A stretch of DNA of 27,360 nt from HGM04593 sp045612305 (lineage in GTDB: Bacteria > Bacteroidota > Bacteroidia > Bacteroidales > Bacteroidaceae). Below, in pieces: positions 16,121-23,974 of this stretch; positions within the stretch are counted from its first letter, which is position 1; every line of letters begins with the position of its first letter. Location: positions 1-27,360 of the forward strand of contig JAZKYU010000003.1 in NCBI GenBank assembly GCA_045612305.1, in the 5' to 3' direction. The position numbers and the translations under genes are program-made. Under the pieces are notes generated by a model. That model worked only from the letters and a program-made list of their open reading frames with translations. It was not told the DNA's origin and searched no databases.

Positions 16121-17035
16121 TTATACCTCCTCTTTTTTAATTGCTATTCTTAGCTTGGCGCTGCGTGAGCGTGGGTTCTGCTCTTGCTCCTCGGCTGTGG
16201 GGATGATGACTTTTTTCATCTCGAAGGGCGATGTTACGCGCCCGAAGAAGTCTTTCTCGACTACGCCGTCGATGTTGCCGCTTTTCATAAAGTTTTTTAC
16301 CAAGCGGTCCTCGAGAGAGTGATAGGTTATAATCACAAGGCGGCCTCCAGGTTTAAGCACCTCGCCAGCCTGTTGCAGCATCTCCTTAAGGGCGTCCATC
16401 TCGTGGTTTATCTCTATGCGCAGGGCTTGGAAAATTTTTGCAAGCTCCTTTTTTTCGCGTTGTGGTGGGCAGAAGGGCTTTGCTGCCTCTATGAGGTCGC
16501 TCACCCTGCGGAAGGGTTGTGCGCTACGGCGTTTTACTATGGTGGCAGCCAGCTTGCGTGCGCAACTTAGCTCGCCGTATAGCTTGAAGATGCGTGCAAG
16601 TTCCTCCTCGGTGGCGTTGTTCAGCAGGTCGGCCGCTGTGTCGCCTCCTCGTTTGTTCATACGCATGTCGAGGTCGGCGTCGAAGCGGAAAGAGAAGCCT
16701 CGTGTCTCGTCGTCGAAGTGGTGCCCCGACACGCCGAGGTCGCCAAGCAGGGCGTCTATCTTTGTTGCATCGTGGTAGCGCAAAAAGTTGTAGAGGAAGC
16801 GGAAGTTCCCGCGCACAAAGGTGAAGCGCTTGTCGCTGGGGGCGTTCTTTTCGGCGTCTTCGTCTTGGTCGAAGCTGTAAAGGTGTCCCTTCTTGCCCAG
16901 GCGCGAGAGTATCTCGCGTGAGTGTCCGCCTCCGCCAAAGGTTACATCCACGCAAGTGTCGTTTTCACCTATCTGCATCCCGTCGACGCTCTCTTTCAAC
17001 AGCACCGGTGTGTGGTAAACAAGTTCTTCATTCAT
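16121..17035 (-). CDS. rsmH: 16S rRNA (cytosine-1402-N4)-methyltransferase
   Basis: RsmH (MraW) methylates N4 of C1402 in the 16S rRNA decoding centre using S-adenosylmethionine. The 304-residue product has YHTPVLLKESVDG at the N terminus, the SAM-binding loop DVTFGGGGHSREIL (30-43), GDLGVSGHHFDDETRGFSF and the C-terminal ITYHSLEDRLVKNFM, all typical. The start ATG at 17033-17035 lies inside the end of mraZ; the mraZ TGA stop is at 17028-17030, so the two genes overlap by 8 bases. Confidence 0.97.
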   Translation of the reverse strand: MNEELVYHTPVLLKESVDGMQIGENDTCVDVTFGGGGHSREILSRLGKKGHLYSFDQDEDAEKNAPSDKRFTFVRGNFRFLYNFLRYHDATKIDALLGDLGVSGHHFDDETRGFSFRFDADLDMRMNKRGGDTAADLLNNATEEELARIFKLYGELSCARKLAATIVKRRSAQPFRRVSDLIEAAKPFCPPQREKKELAKIFQALRIEINHEMDALKEMLQQAGEVLKPGGRLVIITYHSLEDRLVKNFMKSGNIDGVVEKDFFGRVTSPFEMKKVIIPTAEEQEQNPRSRSAKLRIAIKKEEV

Positions 17036-17492
17036 TGTTGCCTCCTTTTTCTGCGGTCATAATTTTTTCAAGCTCACGGCTAAACTCTTCGGGGCTCATA
17101 AATGGTTTTTCAACCTTCTCTTTTGCCCAAATTTCTATAGTGTCGTCCATACCTATAAAGCGCACCTCTTGCTCGATGGATGCCATCTTTAGGTATCTCT
17201 TGGGTAGCAATATGCGCCCGTTGCCGTCGATGTGCAGCTCTTCAACATCGGCCACAAACTGGCGGAATAGCATCTGGTGCGCGGCGTTCCACTTGTCGAG
17301 ACGGCTACGCAAGAGGTTGAGTTGCTCGTTCCAGCTATCGAGGGGGTAGAGCACAAGGCAATCCTGGTACACGTCTTTGCGCAACATAACCACATCGCAG
17401 GCTGCTGCCTGCAATGCACGACGGAAACAAGCGGGCAGAAAAACTCTGCCTTTGTTGTCGGTTTTTGCCTCTATGTTGCCTATGAAACGCAT
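17028..17492 (-). CDS. mraZ: Transcriptional regulator MraZ
   Basis: MraZ is a SpoVT/AbrB-fold DNA-binding protein that in E. coli represses its own dcw operon. The 154-residue product has two MraZ half-domains: the first starts RFIGNIEAKTDNKGRVFLPA, the second contains VEELHIDGNGRILLPKRYL, and these repeat the DxxGRxxLP motif. I chose the ATG at 17490-17492, because MRFIGNIEAK matches the usual family start and because the in-frame upstream ATG (17553-17555) would place coding sequence across the probable operator. An A/G-rich stretch (AAGAAAG) precedes the ATG. It is the first gene of the operon and overlaps rsmH by 8 bases. Confidence 0.95.
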   Translation of the reverse strand: MRFIGNIEAKTDNKGRVFLPACFRRALQAAACDVVMLRKDVYQDCLVLYPLDSWNEQLNLLRSRLDKWNAAHQMLFRQFVADVEELHIDGNGRILLPKRYLKMASIEQEVRFIGMDDTIEIWAKEKVEKPFMSPEEFSRELEKIMTAEKGGNNE

Positions 17493-17526
17493 ACTTTCTT
17501 GCCAAAATATATAATTCGCTTCAAAA

Positions 17527-17551
17527 TTACACAATTCCCCACAATTCCCCA
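17527..17551 (-). promoter_or_regulatory. Probable MraZ operator (tandem TGGGG boxes)
   Basis: On the minus strand, GTGGGGAATT occurs twice in direct tandem. This gives TGGGG boxes at 17547-17551 and 17537-17541 with a 10-base period, and a degenerate third box TGTAA at 17527-17531 in phase. In E. coli, MraZ binds TGGGN repeats separated by 5 bases upstream of mraZ. The spacing, orientation and position here agree. The boxes lie 45-60 bases before the mraZ start, downstream of the candidate promoter, where bound MraZ could block transcription. Binding is inferred. Confidence 0.7.
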
Positions 17552-17559
17552 CCATAAAA

Positions 17560-17588
17560 CAAAGATTATTTTTTATAAAGTTTTCAAC
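17560..17588 (-). promoter_or_regulatory. Candidate dcw operon promoter
   Basis: On the minus strand, GTTG (17585-17588) is followed after 17 bases by AATCTTTG (17560-17567). This differs from TAnnTTTG at one position, and the spacing is two bases shorter than usual. It stands just upstream of the TGGGG boxes. I regard it as the best candidate for the operon promoter but not a firm one. Confidence 0.4.
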
Positions 17589-17706
17589 AGGTTGTTAATA
17601 GCTCTATCGCGCTGAAAATAAACTCTTTGTTTGGTGGTGTTGCAGGGTGGGGCGTGTGGCTGTTTTGTGGGTGCCAGTGCCGATGGGAATTTGTAGTAGA
17701 GAGTGC

Positions 17707-17748
17707 AAAAAAAGAGACCGAGCCAAAACTTACTTTTGACCCGGCCTC
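17707..17748 (-). terminator. Rho-independent terminator after pepC
   Basis: As RNA from the minus strand, a 15-base arm (17734-17748) pairs along its whole length with 17714-17728, using three G-U wobbles, around a 5-base loop. Seven consecutive U residues follow (17707-17713). It lies about 35 bases past the pepC stop. It should end the mfd/pepC transcript before the dcw operon begins. Confidence 0.88.
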
Positions 17749-17784
17749 ATGTTTTTTGTGGTGTGCAAAACTTGTTGCGGGTTA

Positions 17785-19563
17785 TTATTGGTTGTCTTTC
17801 TCGTAGTCGGCAAGGGTGTAGAACCCGCGGGCAATCTCCTCGTCGCTTGTAACCATCTTGGTGAATATTACGTATCCTTCTATTGTAGTGTTGTTTTTGT
17901 GGTATCCTTCTATTGGAGAGCTGCTTTTAAGGTCGGTTGCTTCCCAGCCGAGTTTGCCCATATAATTGTAGGCGTCCATAGTTGATTTAAAGATATATCT
18001 TTCACCATCTTTGTTGACTAATATTCTATTTTCCTGATTACTTATTTGTCCATAATCAACCCCAAATGAATAATTTCTCTTGGAGGTGGTAATAAAAAAT
18101 AGCGTACAATAAGCTCTATATGGTTTTGTTTCCGCACCCTCGGCCGTGGGCGCTTTGCTCTCCTCGGGGGTGAACATAGGGTCCCAAGCGGGGAGCAGGG
18201 TGGGCTTCTCCTCAAGAACTTTGAGAACTTTTTCGGGGGCATATTTTTTGTTCACCACAAGGCGGAACATATATTCGTTGAACCACTCATCGGTCATAAT
18301 GAGCGTGCCCTTGTAGCCGCTTGCAGCGCCCCAGCTGTTTTCAACTTGCCACTTTGTGGTTTTCCCGTTCTCGTCTATGTCCACAGCTTTAAGAGTCATA
18401 GCGTGCGACGAGCCGCTGTCGTAGGTCATAACTCGCTCGCGCTTGTCCATAGTGAAGTCTATGCCGAAGAGCTCGCCATAGTTGTAGTTGGCGATGTCGA
18501 GTGTGCCGCGTTTGCTGTCGAGGTACTTGCCTACGTCGCACGAGAAGTACATCATGGTGCTGTCTTTTATAGATGCTATGGCCATCTGCTTAATCTCGTC
18601 GAGGGGGAGGTTTATGTAGAGCCAGTTGTGGCCGTCGTAGGTGTGGCGGTCAAACTCTATCTCGTAGCTCTTCCAGTAGGGGCGGGTGGGGTCGTTCATA
18701 AGCATCACAAAGTCGTTCTGCAGGTCTATGCCTATGTACTTGTCATAGAAGCTCTTGGGGGTGTACTTTTGAGGTGCTTCGCGATACTTGCCGTTTTCGT
18801 CTTTGGGCGCCCACTCAAACTCGGTGGGGGGCACGCCGTAGACCTGTACAAGCATCTTGTAGACAACTTTGAGCTGCTCTGTCTTCAAGTCGAGGAGCTC
18901 TTTTTCTTTTGCTCCGCGGGCTGCAGCGTCGCGCAGGCGCACACCAAACTCGCGCAGCTTTCTCTTGAGCAGAGAGTTGAAGGCGTCGGTGTGGTTGCTG
19001 GTGTATGTTTCACGCATAGCGTCTTTGGGCACGATACCATATTTTGCTACAAGGTCGGCCACACCGGTGAAGGTGCCGCCGTCGCTCAACGGGTTTTTAA
19101 AGAGCCACTCAACCAAGCGGTCGTCTTGTGGTTTTTTGCGTGTGTCGATGATGCCCTGCAGGAACATATTTGATTTTTCGAGCTGGTCGAAGAAGAAGTT
19201 GTAGATTTGAGAAAACTCAAAGCCCTCGAGCTTTTGTTCGGCTATCATCTTGGCACGCATAACGTTCATACCGGTAAAGAGCCAGCAACGCCCCGACGAC
19301 TCTTGGTCGGTGATGCCCTTGGACACCACGCTGTGGCTGAAGTATGTGTCGAGTTCCGAGAGGTTTTCCTGGTTTACCGAGAGGGTTTTTATGGGCTGTG
19401 CAAGCATAATGTTTTGCAGGGTTTTTTCGGCTGCTGTGGGTTTGTAACTTGCGCTTATCTCCTTGAGCATCGCCTCGTCGATGCCGCCCTTTGCGTTTTG
19501 TGCAGAAACTCCGCCGGCGATAATTGCCGCTGCGAGCAGAGGGGTTATTTTTAGTAGTTTCAT
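17785..19563 (-). CDS. pepC: Secreted C1B-family cysteine aminopeptidase (bleomycin hydrolase-like) with a C-terminal extension
   Basis: C1B peptidases are papain-fold aminopeptidases. The 592-residue product has an N-terminal signal peptide (hydrophobic core about 8-19, probable cleavage after VSA at 21), so it is exported, unlike the cytosolic PepC of lactic acid bacteria. The catalytic set is present: Q87, C93 in SSGRCWLF, H387 in SSHAMTL and N409 in VENSWG. The core ends at LPAWDPM (457-463), the usual end of the family. About 130 extra residues follow (464-592), similar to nothing I recognise; nucleotides 18001-18120 within that part hold only 36 G+C of 120. It lies 43 bases after mfd; a weak -7-like TATATTCG at 19587-19594 may give it its own promoter. 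A strong terminator follows. Confidence 0.9.
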   Translation of the reverse strand: MKLLKITPLLAAAIIAGGVSAQNAKGGIDEAMLKEISASYKPTAAEKTLQNIMLAQPIKTLSVNQENLSELDTYFSHSVVSKGITDQESSGRCWLFTGMNVMRAKMIAEQKLEGFEFSQIYNFFFDQLEKSNMFLQGIIDTRKKPQDDRLVEWLFKNPLSDGGTFTGVADLVAKYGIVPKDAMRETYTSNHTDAFNSLLKRKLREFGVRLRDAAARGAKEKELLDLKTEQLKVVYKMLVQVYGVPPTEFEWAPKDENGKYREAPQKYTPKSFYDKYIGIDLQNDFVMLMNDPTRPYWKSYEIEFDRHTYDGHNWLYINLPLDEIKQMAIASIKDSTMMYFSCDVGKYLDSKRGTLDIANYNYGELFGIDFTMDKRERVMTYDSGSSHAMTLKAVDIDENGKTTKWQVENSWGAASGYKGTLIMTDEWFNEYMFRLVVNKKYAPEKVLKVLEEKPTLLPAWDPMFTPEESKAPTAEGAETKPYRAYCTLFFITTSKRNYSFGVDYGQISNQENRILVNKDGERYIFKSTMDAYNYMGKLGWEATDLKSSSPIEGYHKNNTTIEGYVIFTKMVTSDEEIARGFYTLADYEKDNQ

Positions 19564-19606
19564 AAGTGTGTGGGTTTTGTTATGTGCGAATATAGTATAA
19601 ATCTTT

Positions 19607-22600
19607 TTAAAAGCCTATTTTAACAGCTCTTTTCACCTCCTCTATGAAGGTGTGTGCGGTTTCTACGTTCTTTATGTTCTCTATGGTGATGACGCATCGT
19701 CCGTCGGCTTGCTTAACTTTGCAGCCGAAGGAGCTTGTATTCACATAGGCGAGTATGTGGCCGAAGGTGTCGCTCTCGTAGAATTTTTTGTTCTTCTCGT
19801 CGACAAAGAAGATGTTCATGCGCCCGCCTTTGAGGTAAATTTTTTCTATGTTCATCTCTTGTGCCGTGTGGCGCAGGCTCACCATCTTCATAAGTTCCTC
19901 GGCCTCGGTGGGTATGTCGCCGAAGCGGTCTTTAAGCCTTGCGCGGAAGGCGTGTATCTCCTTCTCGGTGGTGAGTGAGTCGAGCTCGCGGTATAGAAGT
20001 ATACGCTCGTTGCTGTCGGGCACATAGACTGCGGGGAGCAGCAGCTCTAGGTCGCTCTCGACAAAGCACTCTTTTACAAGGAGGTCGTTGTCGCTCATCT
20101 CCTCGTCGGTGAGTATGTCGGCAAACTCGTCTTCTTTTAGCTCCATAACGGCCTCGGCAAGAATTTTTTGGTATGTCTCGTAACCAAGGTCGGCGATGAA
20201 GCCGCTCTGTTCGGCACCAAGGAGGTTGCCCGCCCCGCGTATGTCGAGGTCTTGCATAGCGATGTGCATACCGCTGCCAAGCTCGCTGAAACTTTCTATG
20301 GCCTCGAGCCTGCGTCGGGCGTCGGTGGTGAGGCTCTCTCTGGGCGGGGTGAGCAGGTAGCAGAAGGCTTTGCGTTTGCCTCGGCCTACACGCCCGCGCA
20401 TCTGGTGAAGGTCGCTCAACCCAAAGTGTTGCGCTTGGTTTACAATTATTGTGTTTACGTTGGGTATGTCTATGCCGTTTTCCACGATGGATGTTGCTAT
20501 GAGCACGTCGTAGTCGTGGTTTATGAAGGCGTAGAGTATCTTTTCGAGCTCGGCGGGCTCCATCTGTCCGTGGCCTATGCACACACGGGCGTCGGGCACG
20601 GCGCGTTTTATCATATGTTCGAGCTCGCGCATATTTGATATGCGGTTGTTGATGAAGAAGACCTGCCCGTTGCGGCTCAACTCAAAGTTTATGGCCTCTT
20701 TTATAACCTCGGCATCGAAGGTTTGTATCTCGGTGTGTATGGGGTAGCGGTTGGGCGGCGGTGTCTGTATCATTGAGAGGTCGCGTGCTCCCATAATTGA
20801 AAATTGCAGGGTGCGCGGTATGGGGGTTGCGGTCATGGTGAGCGTGTCGACGTTTACTTTAAACTGTCGCAGTTTCTCCTTTACGGCTACACCGAACTTC
20901 TGCTCCTCGTCTATTATGAGCAGGCCTAAATCCTTGAACTGTACGTCTTTGCCCGTGAGACGGTGCGTGCCTATCACAATATCCACCTTGCCCTCTTTTA
21001 TGTCGTCGAGCACCTTTTTTGTGGTTGCTCCGCTGCGGGCACGGCTCAAGTACTGCACGTTGCAGGGGAACTCCTTTAAGCGCTCTTTGAATGTGAGGTA
21101 GTGCTGGTAGGCAAGCACGGTGGTGGGTACAAGCACGGCTACCTGTTTGCCGTCGGTTGCAGCTTTGAAGGCGGCTCTTATGGCAACCTCGGTTTTGCCG
21201 AAACCTACATCGCCGCAGATGAGGCGGTCCATAGGGCGGCTGCGCTCCATATCTTTTTTCACCTCGTTGGTTGCTTTGCGCTGGTCGGGGGTGTCTTCGT
21301 ATATGAAACTTGCCTCGAGTTCTGTTTGCAGGTAACTGTCGGGCGAGAAGGCAAAGCCTCTCTCCTTGTATCGTTGCGAGTATAGTTTTATGAGGTCGCG
21401 CGCTATGTCTTTTATCTTCTTCTTTGTGCGCTCTTTTATGCGTTCCCACGCGCCCGTACCCAGCTTGCTCACCGTGGGCGCATCGCCCTCTTTACCGCGG
21501 TATTTTGATATTTTGTGTAGGTTGTGTATGGATACAAAAACCACATCGTCGTTCTTATAAATGAGTTTTATGGCCTCTTGCACACCGTTTGCAGCAGGTA
21601 TGCGCACAAGGCCTCCAAACTTGCCTATACCGTGGTCTATGTGCACTATGTAGTCGCCTATACCAAACTCTTTTAACTCCTTGAGCGTGAGGGCTACCTT
21701 GCCGCTGCGGGCACGCTCGCTGCGCAGACGGAAGTTGTGGAAACGACCAAAAAGTTGGTGGTCGGTGAAGAGGGCTACGCGCAGGGTGTTGTCGCAAAAA
21801 CCTTCGTGTATGGTTTTGTCGACAGGGGTAAAGGGTATGTTATCGCCCCTCTCCTCGAAGATGGCCTTCAGACGCTCGGCTTGGTGGGTGTCGTCGGTGA
21901 GTAGCAGGAGTTTGTAGTTGTTTCTTATGTACTCGCCCAGGGTGTTGCTCACAAGGTCGAAGTCTTTGTGGAAGATGGGTTGCGGTGCTGTCTCGAACTT
22001 CACCTTTGTGCCCGTGGCGCTTGCGTTGTTGCGCATCTCCCAGTGTTTTACACTGCGTGCAAAGGCTTCAACTTCGGCGGCGCTCATAAGGTCGGGCATA
22101 TGAGGCAGCTCGCTTTCCGACAGCTTTGCTTGCAGCGAGAAGCCCTCGGTGTTGAGCTTTTCCACCGAGCCTTTTACAAATTCAAAATCTTTTGTTATGA
22201 ATATGACGTTTTTGGGCAGGAAGCTTGTTATGGACACGCTTTCGCGGCCTGTTACCTTGGGCACAATAGCGGCTTCGTCGCATCGTTCCTTGGATAGCTG
22301 GCTTTCTACCTCGAAAGTTCTTATACTCTCGACCTCGTTGCCGAGAAAGTCTATGCGATAGGGGTACTCCGACGAGAAGGAGAATATGTCGATGATGCTA
22401 CCGCGCACGGCAAACTCTCCGGGCTCGTAGACATATGTGACCTCCTTGAATTTCAGCTCTTTGAGCTTTTTCTCAATCTCGGCACGCTCTATGGTGTCGC
22501 CCGTTGCGATATTCAAGGTTTTTTCCTCAAGGTCGCTTTGCGATGCAACCTTTTCGGCAAGTGCGTCGGGGTGGGTTATTATGGTGAGCCCCTCTTTGCG

Positions 22601-22954
22601 TCGTCGGCCGGTGAGGCGGCTCATAATCTCGGTGCGCAAAATGCGGTTTGCGTCGTCGGCTTGCCCATATTTTAGGGCTCTGCGGAACGAGGAGGGGAAA
22701 AAAAACGTGTTGCTGTCGTTGCAAATCTGCATTATATCGTGGTAGAAGTATCCGGCTTCGTCGGCGTCGTTCATCACGATGAAAAAGGTCTGCTCGGGTG
22801 CTCTTTGTTTAAGGCCGCTCAACACCATAGCGGCTGCGCTGCCGTTGAGCCCTTCGAGGTAGGCGCGTTTCTTGCCGCCCTCTTCGCGCAGCTGCATCAA
22901 GGCCTCAACTCCCGGGTGTGTTGCATAAAGCTGTTGTATATCTTTGGTTGTCAT
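19607..22954 (-). CDS. mfd: Transcription-repair coupling factor
   Basis: Mfd is a DNA translocase that removes RNA polymerase stalled at lesions and recruits UvrA for nucleotide excision repair. The 1115-residue product has the N-terminal UvrB-like region (to about 330), the RNA polymerase-interacting domain with GIGDYIVHIDHGIGKFGGL (431-449), the helicase P-loop GDVGFGKTEVA (581-591) and the DEEQ Walker B box (682-685). TATPIPRTL, the translocase segment with QMRGRVGR, and the TRCF C-terminal domain come after these. Length and order are standard. The start ATG is preceded by GGAACT. It is divergent from the thioesterase gene. Confidence 0.97.
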   Translation of the reverse strand: MTTKDIQQLYATHPGVEALMQLREEGGKKRAYLEGLNGSAAAMVLSGLKQRAPEQTFFIVMNDADEAGYFYHDIMQICNDSNTFFFPSSFRRALKYGQADDANRILRTEIMSRLTGRRRKEGLTIITHPDALAEKVASQSDLEEKTLNIATGDTIERAEIEKKLKELKFKEVTYVYEPGEFAVRGSIIDIFSFSSEYPYRIDFLGNEVESIRTFEVESQLSKERCDEAAIVPKVTGRESVSITSFLPKNVIFITKDFEFVKGSVEKLNTEGFSLQAKLSESELPHMPDLMSAAEVEAFARSVKHWEMRNNASATGTKVKFETAPQPIFHKDFDLVSNTLGEYIRNNYKLLLLTDDTHQAERLKAIFEERGDNIPFTPVDKTIHEGFCDNTLRVALFTDHQLFGRFHNFRLRSERARSGKVALTLKELKEFGIGDYIVHIDHGIGKFGGLVRIPAANGVQEAIKLIYKNDDVVFVSIHNLHKISKYRGKEGDAPTVSKLGTGAWERIKERTKKKIKDIARDLIKLYSQRYKERGFAFSPDSYLQTELEASFIYEDTPDQRKATNEVKKDMERSRPMDRLICGDVGFGKTEVAIRAAFKAATDGKQVAVLVPTTVLAYQHYLTFKERLKEFPCNVQYLSRARSGATTKKVLDDIKEGKVDIVIGTHRLTGKDVQFKDLGLLIIDEEQKFGVAVKEKLRQFKVNVDTLTMTATPIPRTLQFSIMGARDLSMIQTPPPNRYPIHTEIQTFDAEVIKEAINFELSRNGQVFFINNRISNMRELEHMIKRAVPDARVCIGHGQMEPAELEKILYAFINHDYDVLIATSIVENGIDIPNVNTIIVNQAQHFGLSDLHQMRGRVGRGKRKAFCYLLTPPRESLTTDARRRLEAIESFSELGSGMHIAMQDLDIRGAGNLLGAEQSGFIADLGYETYQKILAEAVMELKEDEFADILTDEEMSDNDLLVKECFVESDLELLLPAVYVPDSNERILLYRELDSLTTEKEIHAFRARLKDRFGDIPTEAEELMKMVSLRHTAQEMNIEKIYLKGGRMNIFFVDEKNKKFYESDTFGHILAYVNTSSFGCKVKQADGRCVITIENIKNVETAHTFIEEVKRAVKIGF

Positions 22955-23015
22955 AGTTCCTACATAACACTTTTGCGGAAAATGAGGTTTCCCCCAAATT
23001 CCGCTCGTCGTTTCG

Positions 23016-23023
23016 CAAAAATA
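23016..23023 (-). promoter_or_regulatory. Candidate -7 element for mfd
   Basis: TATTTTTG on the minus strand fits TAnnTTTG exactly and lies about 60 bases before the mfd start. The -33 region at the right spacing is not a TTTG match, so only half the promoter is seen. Confidence 0.5.
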
Positions 23024-23119
23024 GTCAAATTATTGTATTAAAACTGTATAACACAGGCAAATTTTAAAGAAAACCCTCTCTTTGGGCGCATAAAAACGCG
23101 AACAACAATTTTTTTGTTT

Positions 23120-23127
23120 TATATTTG
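23120..23127 (+). promoter_or_regulatory. Candidate -7 element for the thioesterase operon
   Basis: TATATTTG fits TAnnTTTG exactly and lies 36 bases before the ATG at 23164. No TTTG is found about 19 bases upstream. If used, transcription starts near 23134, which rules out the in-frame TTG at 23125 as a start codon. Confidence 0.5.
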
Positions 23128-23163
23128 CACCTTAATAATTTTTTGAATCCAACCTACCCGCTT

Positions 23164-23574
23164 ATGAAAGAATATGCTTACAAACACGAGATGACGGTGC
23201 GCGATTATGAGCTCGATTTTCAGGGAGTTGTGCATAACTCCAATTATCAGCGTTACTTGGAGCACGCGCGTCACGAGTTTCTTAAGAGCCGTGGTGGCAG
23301 TATGTCGGCTTTGCACGACGCAGGCGTAGACCCTATGGTTTCTAAAATAACCATAGAGTATAAGTGGCCTTTGCGTGGTGGCGACGACTTTTTTGTGGGT
23401 GTCAACTTGGTGCGCGAGGGTGCAAAGCTCGTTTTTCTGCAAGATATTTACAACCTTACAGGTGATAAACTTGTTGTGAAGGCGCGTGTAGAGGTTGTGT
23501 GTCTCGAGAACGGTCGTCTCACCCGTGGCGAGAAGTTTGACGAGGTATTTAAAGATTTTTTAAACAATAAATAG
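23164..23574 (+). CDS. Hot-dog fold acyl-CoA thioesterase (4HBT/YbgC-like)
   Basis: Proteins of this family hydrolyse acyl-CoA thioesters. The 136-residue product shows the 4HBT pattern near its start: YELDFQGVVHNSNYQRYLEHAR, of which D18, G21 and Y28 correspond to the catalytic Asp, the Gly-Val turn and the conserved Tyr of YbgC-type enzymes. Length is normal. I chose ATG 23164 because it gives the usual N terminus and because the upstream in-frame TTG overlaps the candidate promoter. It is the first of three closely spaced plus-strand genes, two of which act on CoA thioesters. The actual substrate cannot be told from the sequence. Confidence 0.88.
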   Translation: MKEYAYKHEMTVRDYELDFQGVVHNSNYQRYLEHARHEFLKSRGGSMSALHDAGVDPMVSKITIEYKWPLRGGDDFFVGVNLVREGAKLVFLQDIYNLTGDKLVVKARVEVVCLENGRLTRGEKFDEVFKDFLNNK

Positions 23575-23584
23575 AGGTGCCCTT

Positions 23585-23950
23585 ATGGAGCTTTTATTGT
23601 TGGTGGTTGTAGGCGCTGTGGTATTTATAGCGAAGACGATGGGTAAGCTCTCTTCGACAAGCGTGGAAGAGGAGGCCGGCCGCACAAGAGGTGTTATGGG
23701 CGAGGTCTTCCCCACTGTTGAGGTGCTAGAGCCCACCCCCGCGCCACAGAGAACAAAAAAGAAAAAGGAGATAGTGCAAAAAAGGCATTTAAAGCCCGAG
23801 GCAAAGCCTTCTGTTGCGGCCAAAGAGCCAGCCCCCGTGGTTAAGGCGGCAACCGAGGAGAGTGTTGAGAAGGGTTATGCCATAAAAGATAAATCGGAGA
23901 TAAAAAAGGCTATAGTTTATGCCGAAATTTTTGGTAAGAAATATTTTTGA
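23585..23950 (+). CDS. Small membrane-anchored protein of unknown function
   Basis: I do not recognise a named family. The 121-residue product has an N-terminal hydrophobic helix (about 3-17, LLLLVVVGAVVFIAK). A long low-complexity linker rich in Pro, Ala, Lys and Glu (about 45-95) comes next, then a short compact C-terminal segment, DKSEIKKAIVYAEIFGKKYF (102-121). From memory, endings of the type KKAxxYxEI-L-KxY are common on small Bacteroidetes proteins of unknown function, so this tail may be the functional part. It starts 10 bases after the thioesterase and ends 24 bases before the CoA transferase, so it is probably in their operon. The predicted topology would put the linker and tail in the cytoplasm or periplasm; the sequence does not decide this. 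Confidence 0.7.
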   Translation: MELLLLVVVGAVVFIAKTMGKLSSTSVEEEAGRTRGVMGEVFPTVEVLEPTPAPQRTKKKKEIVQKRHLKPEAKPSVAAKEPAPVVKAATEESVEKGYAIKDKSEIKKAIVYAEIFGKKYF

Positions 23951-23974
23951 TAGAAACTAAACACATATAAAACA

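Noticed and set aside
17493..17555. An earlier in-frame ATG for mraZ at 17553-17555, adding 21 residues
   Set aside because: The added residues are unlike the MraZ N terminus and would be encoded across the TGGGG operator repeats. The start at 17492 gives the standard protein.
17028..23000. A hidden accessory or defence system within the core block
   Set aside because: Every gene from 527 to 27024 except the small membrane protein is assignable to a housekeeping or common metabolic family. There is no space between them for unannotated genes.
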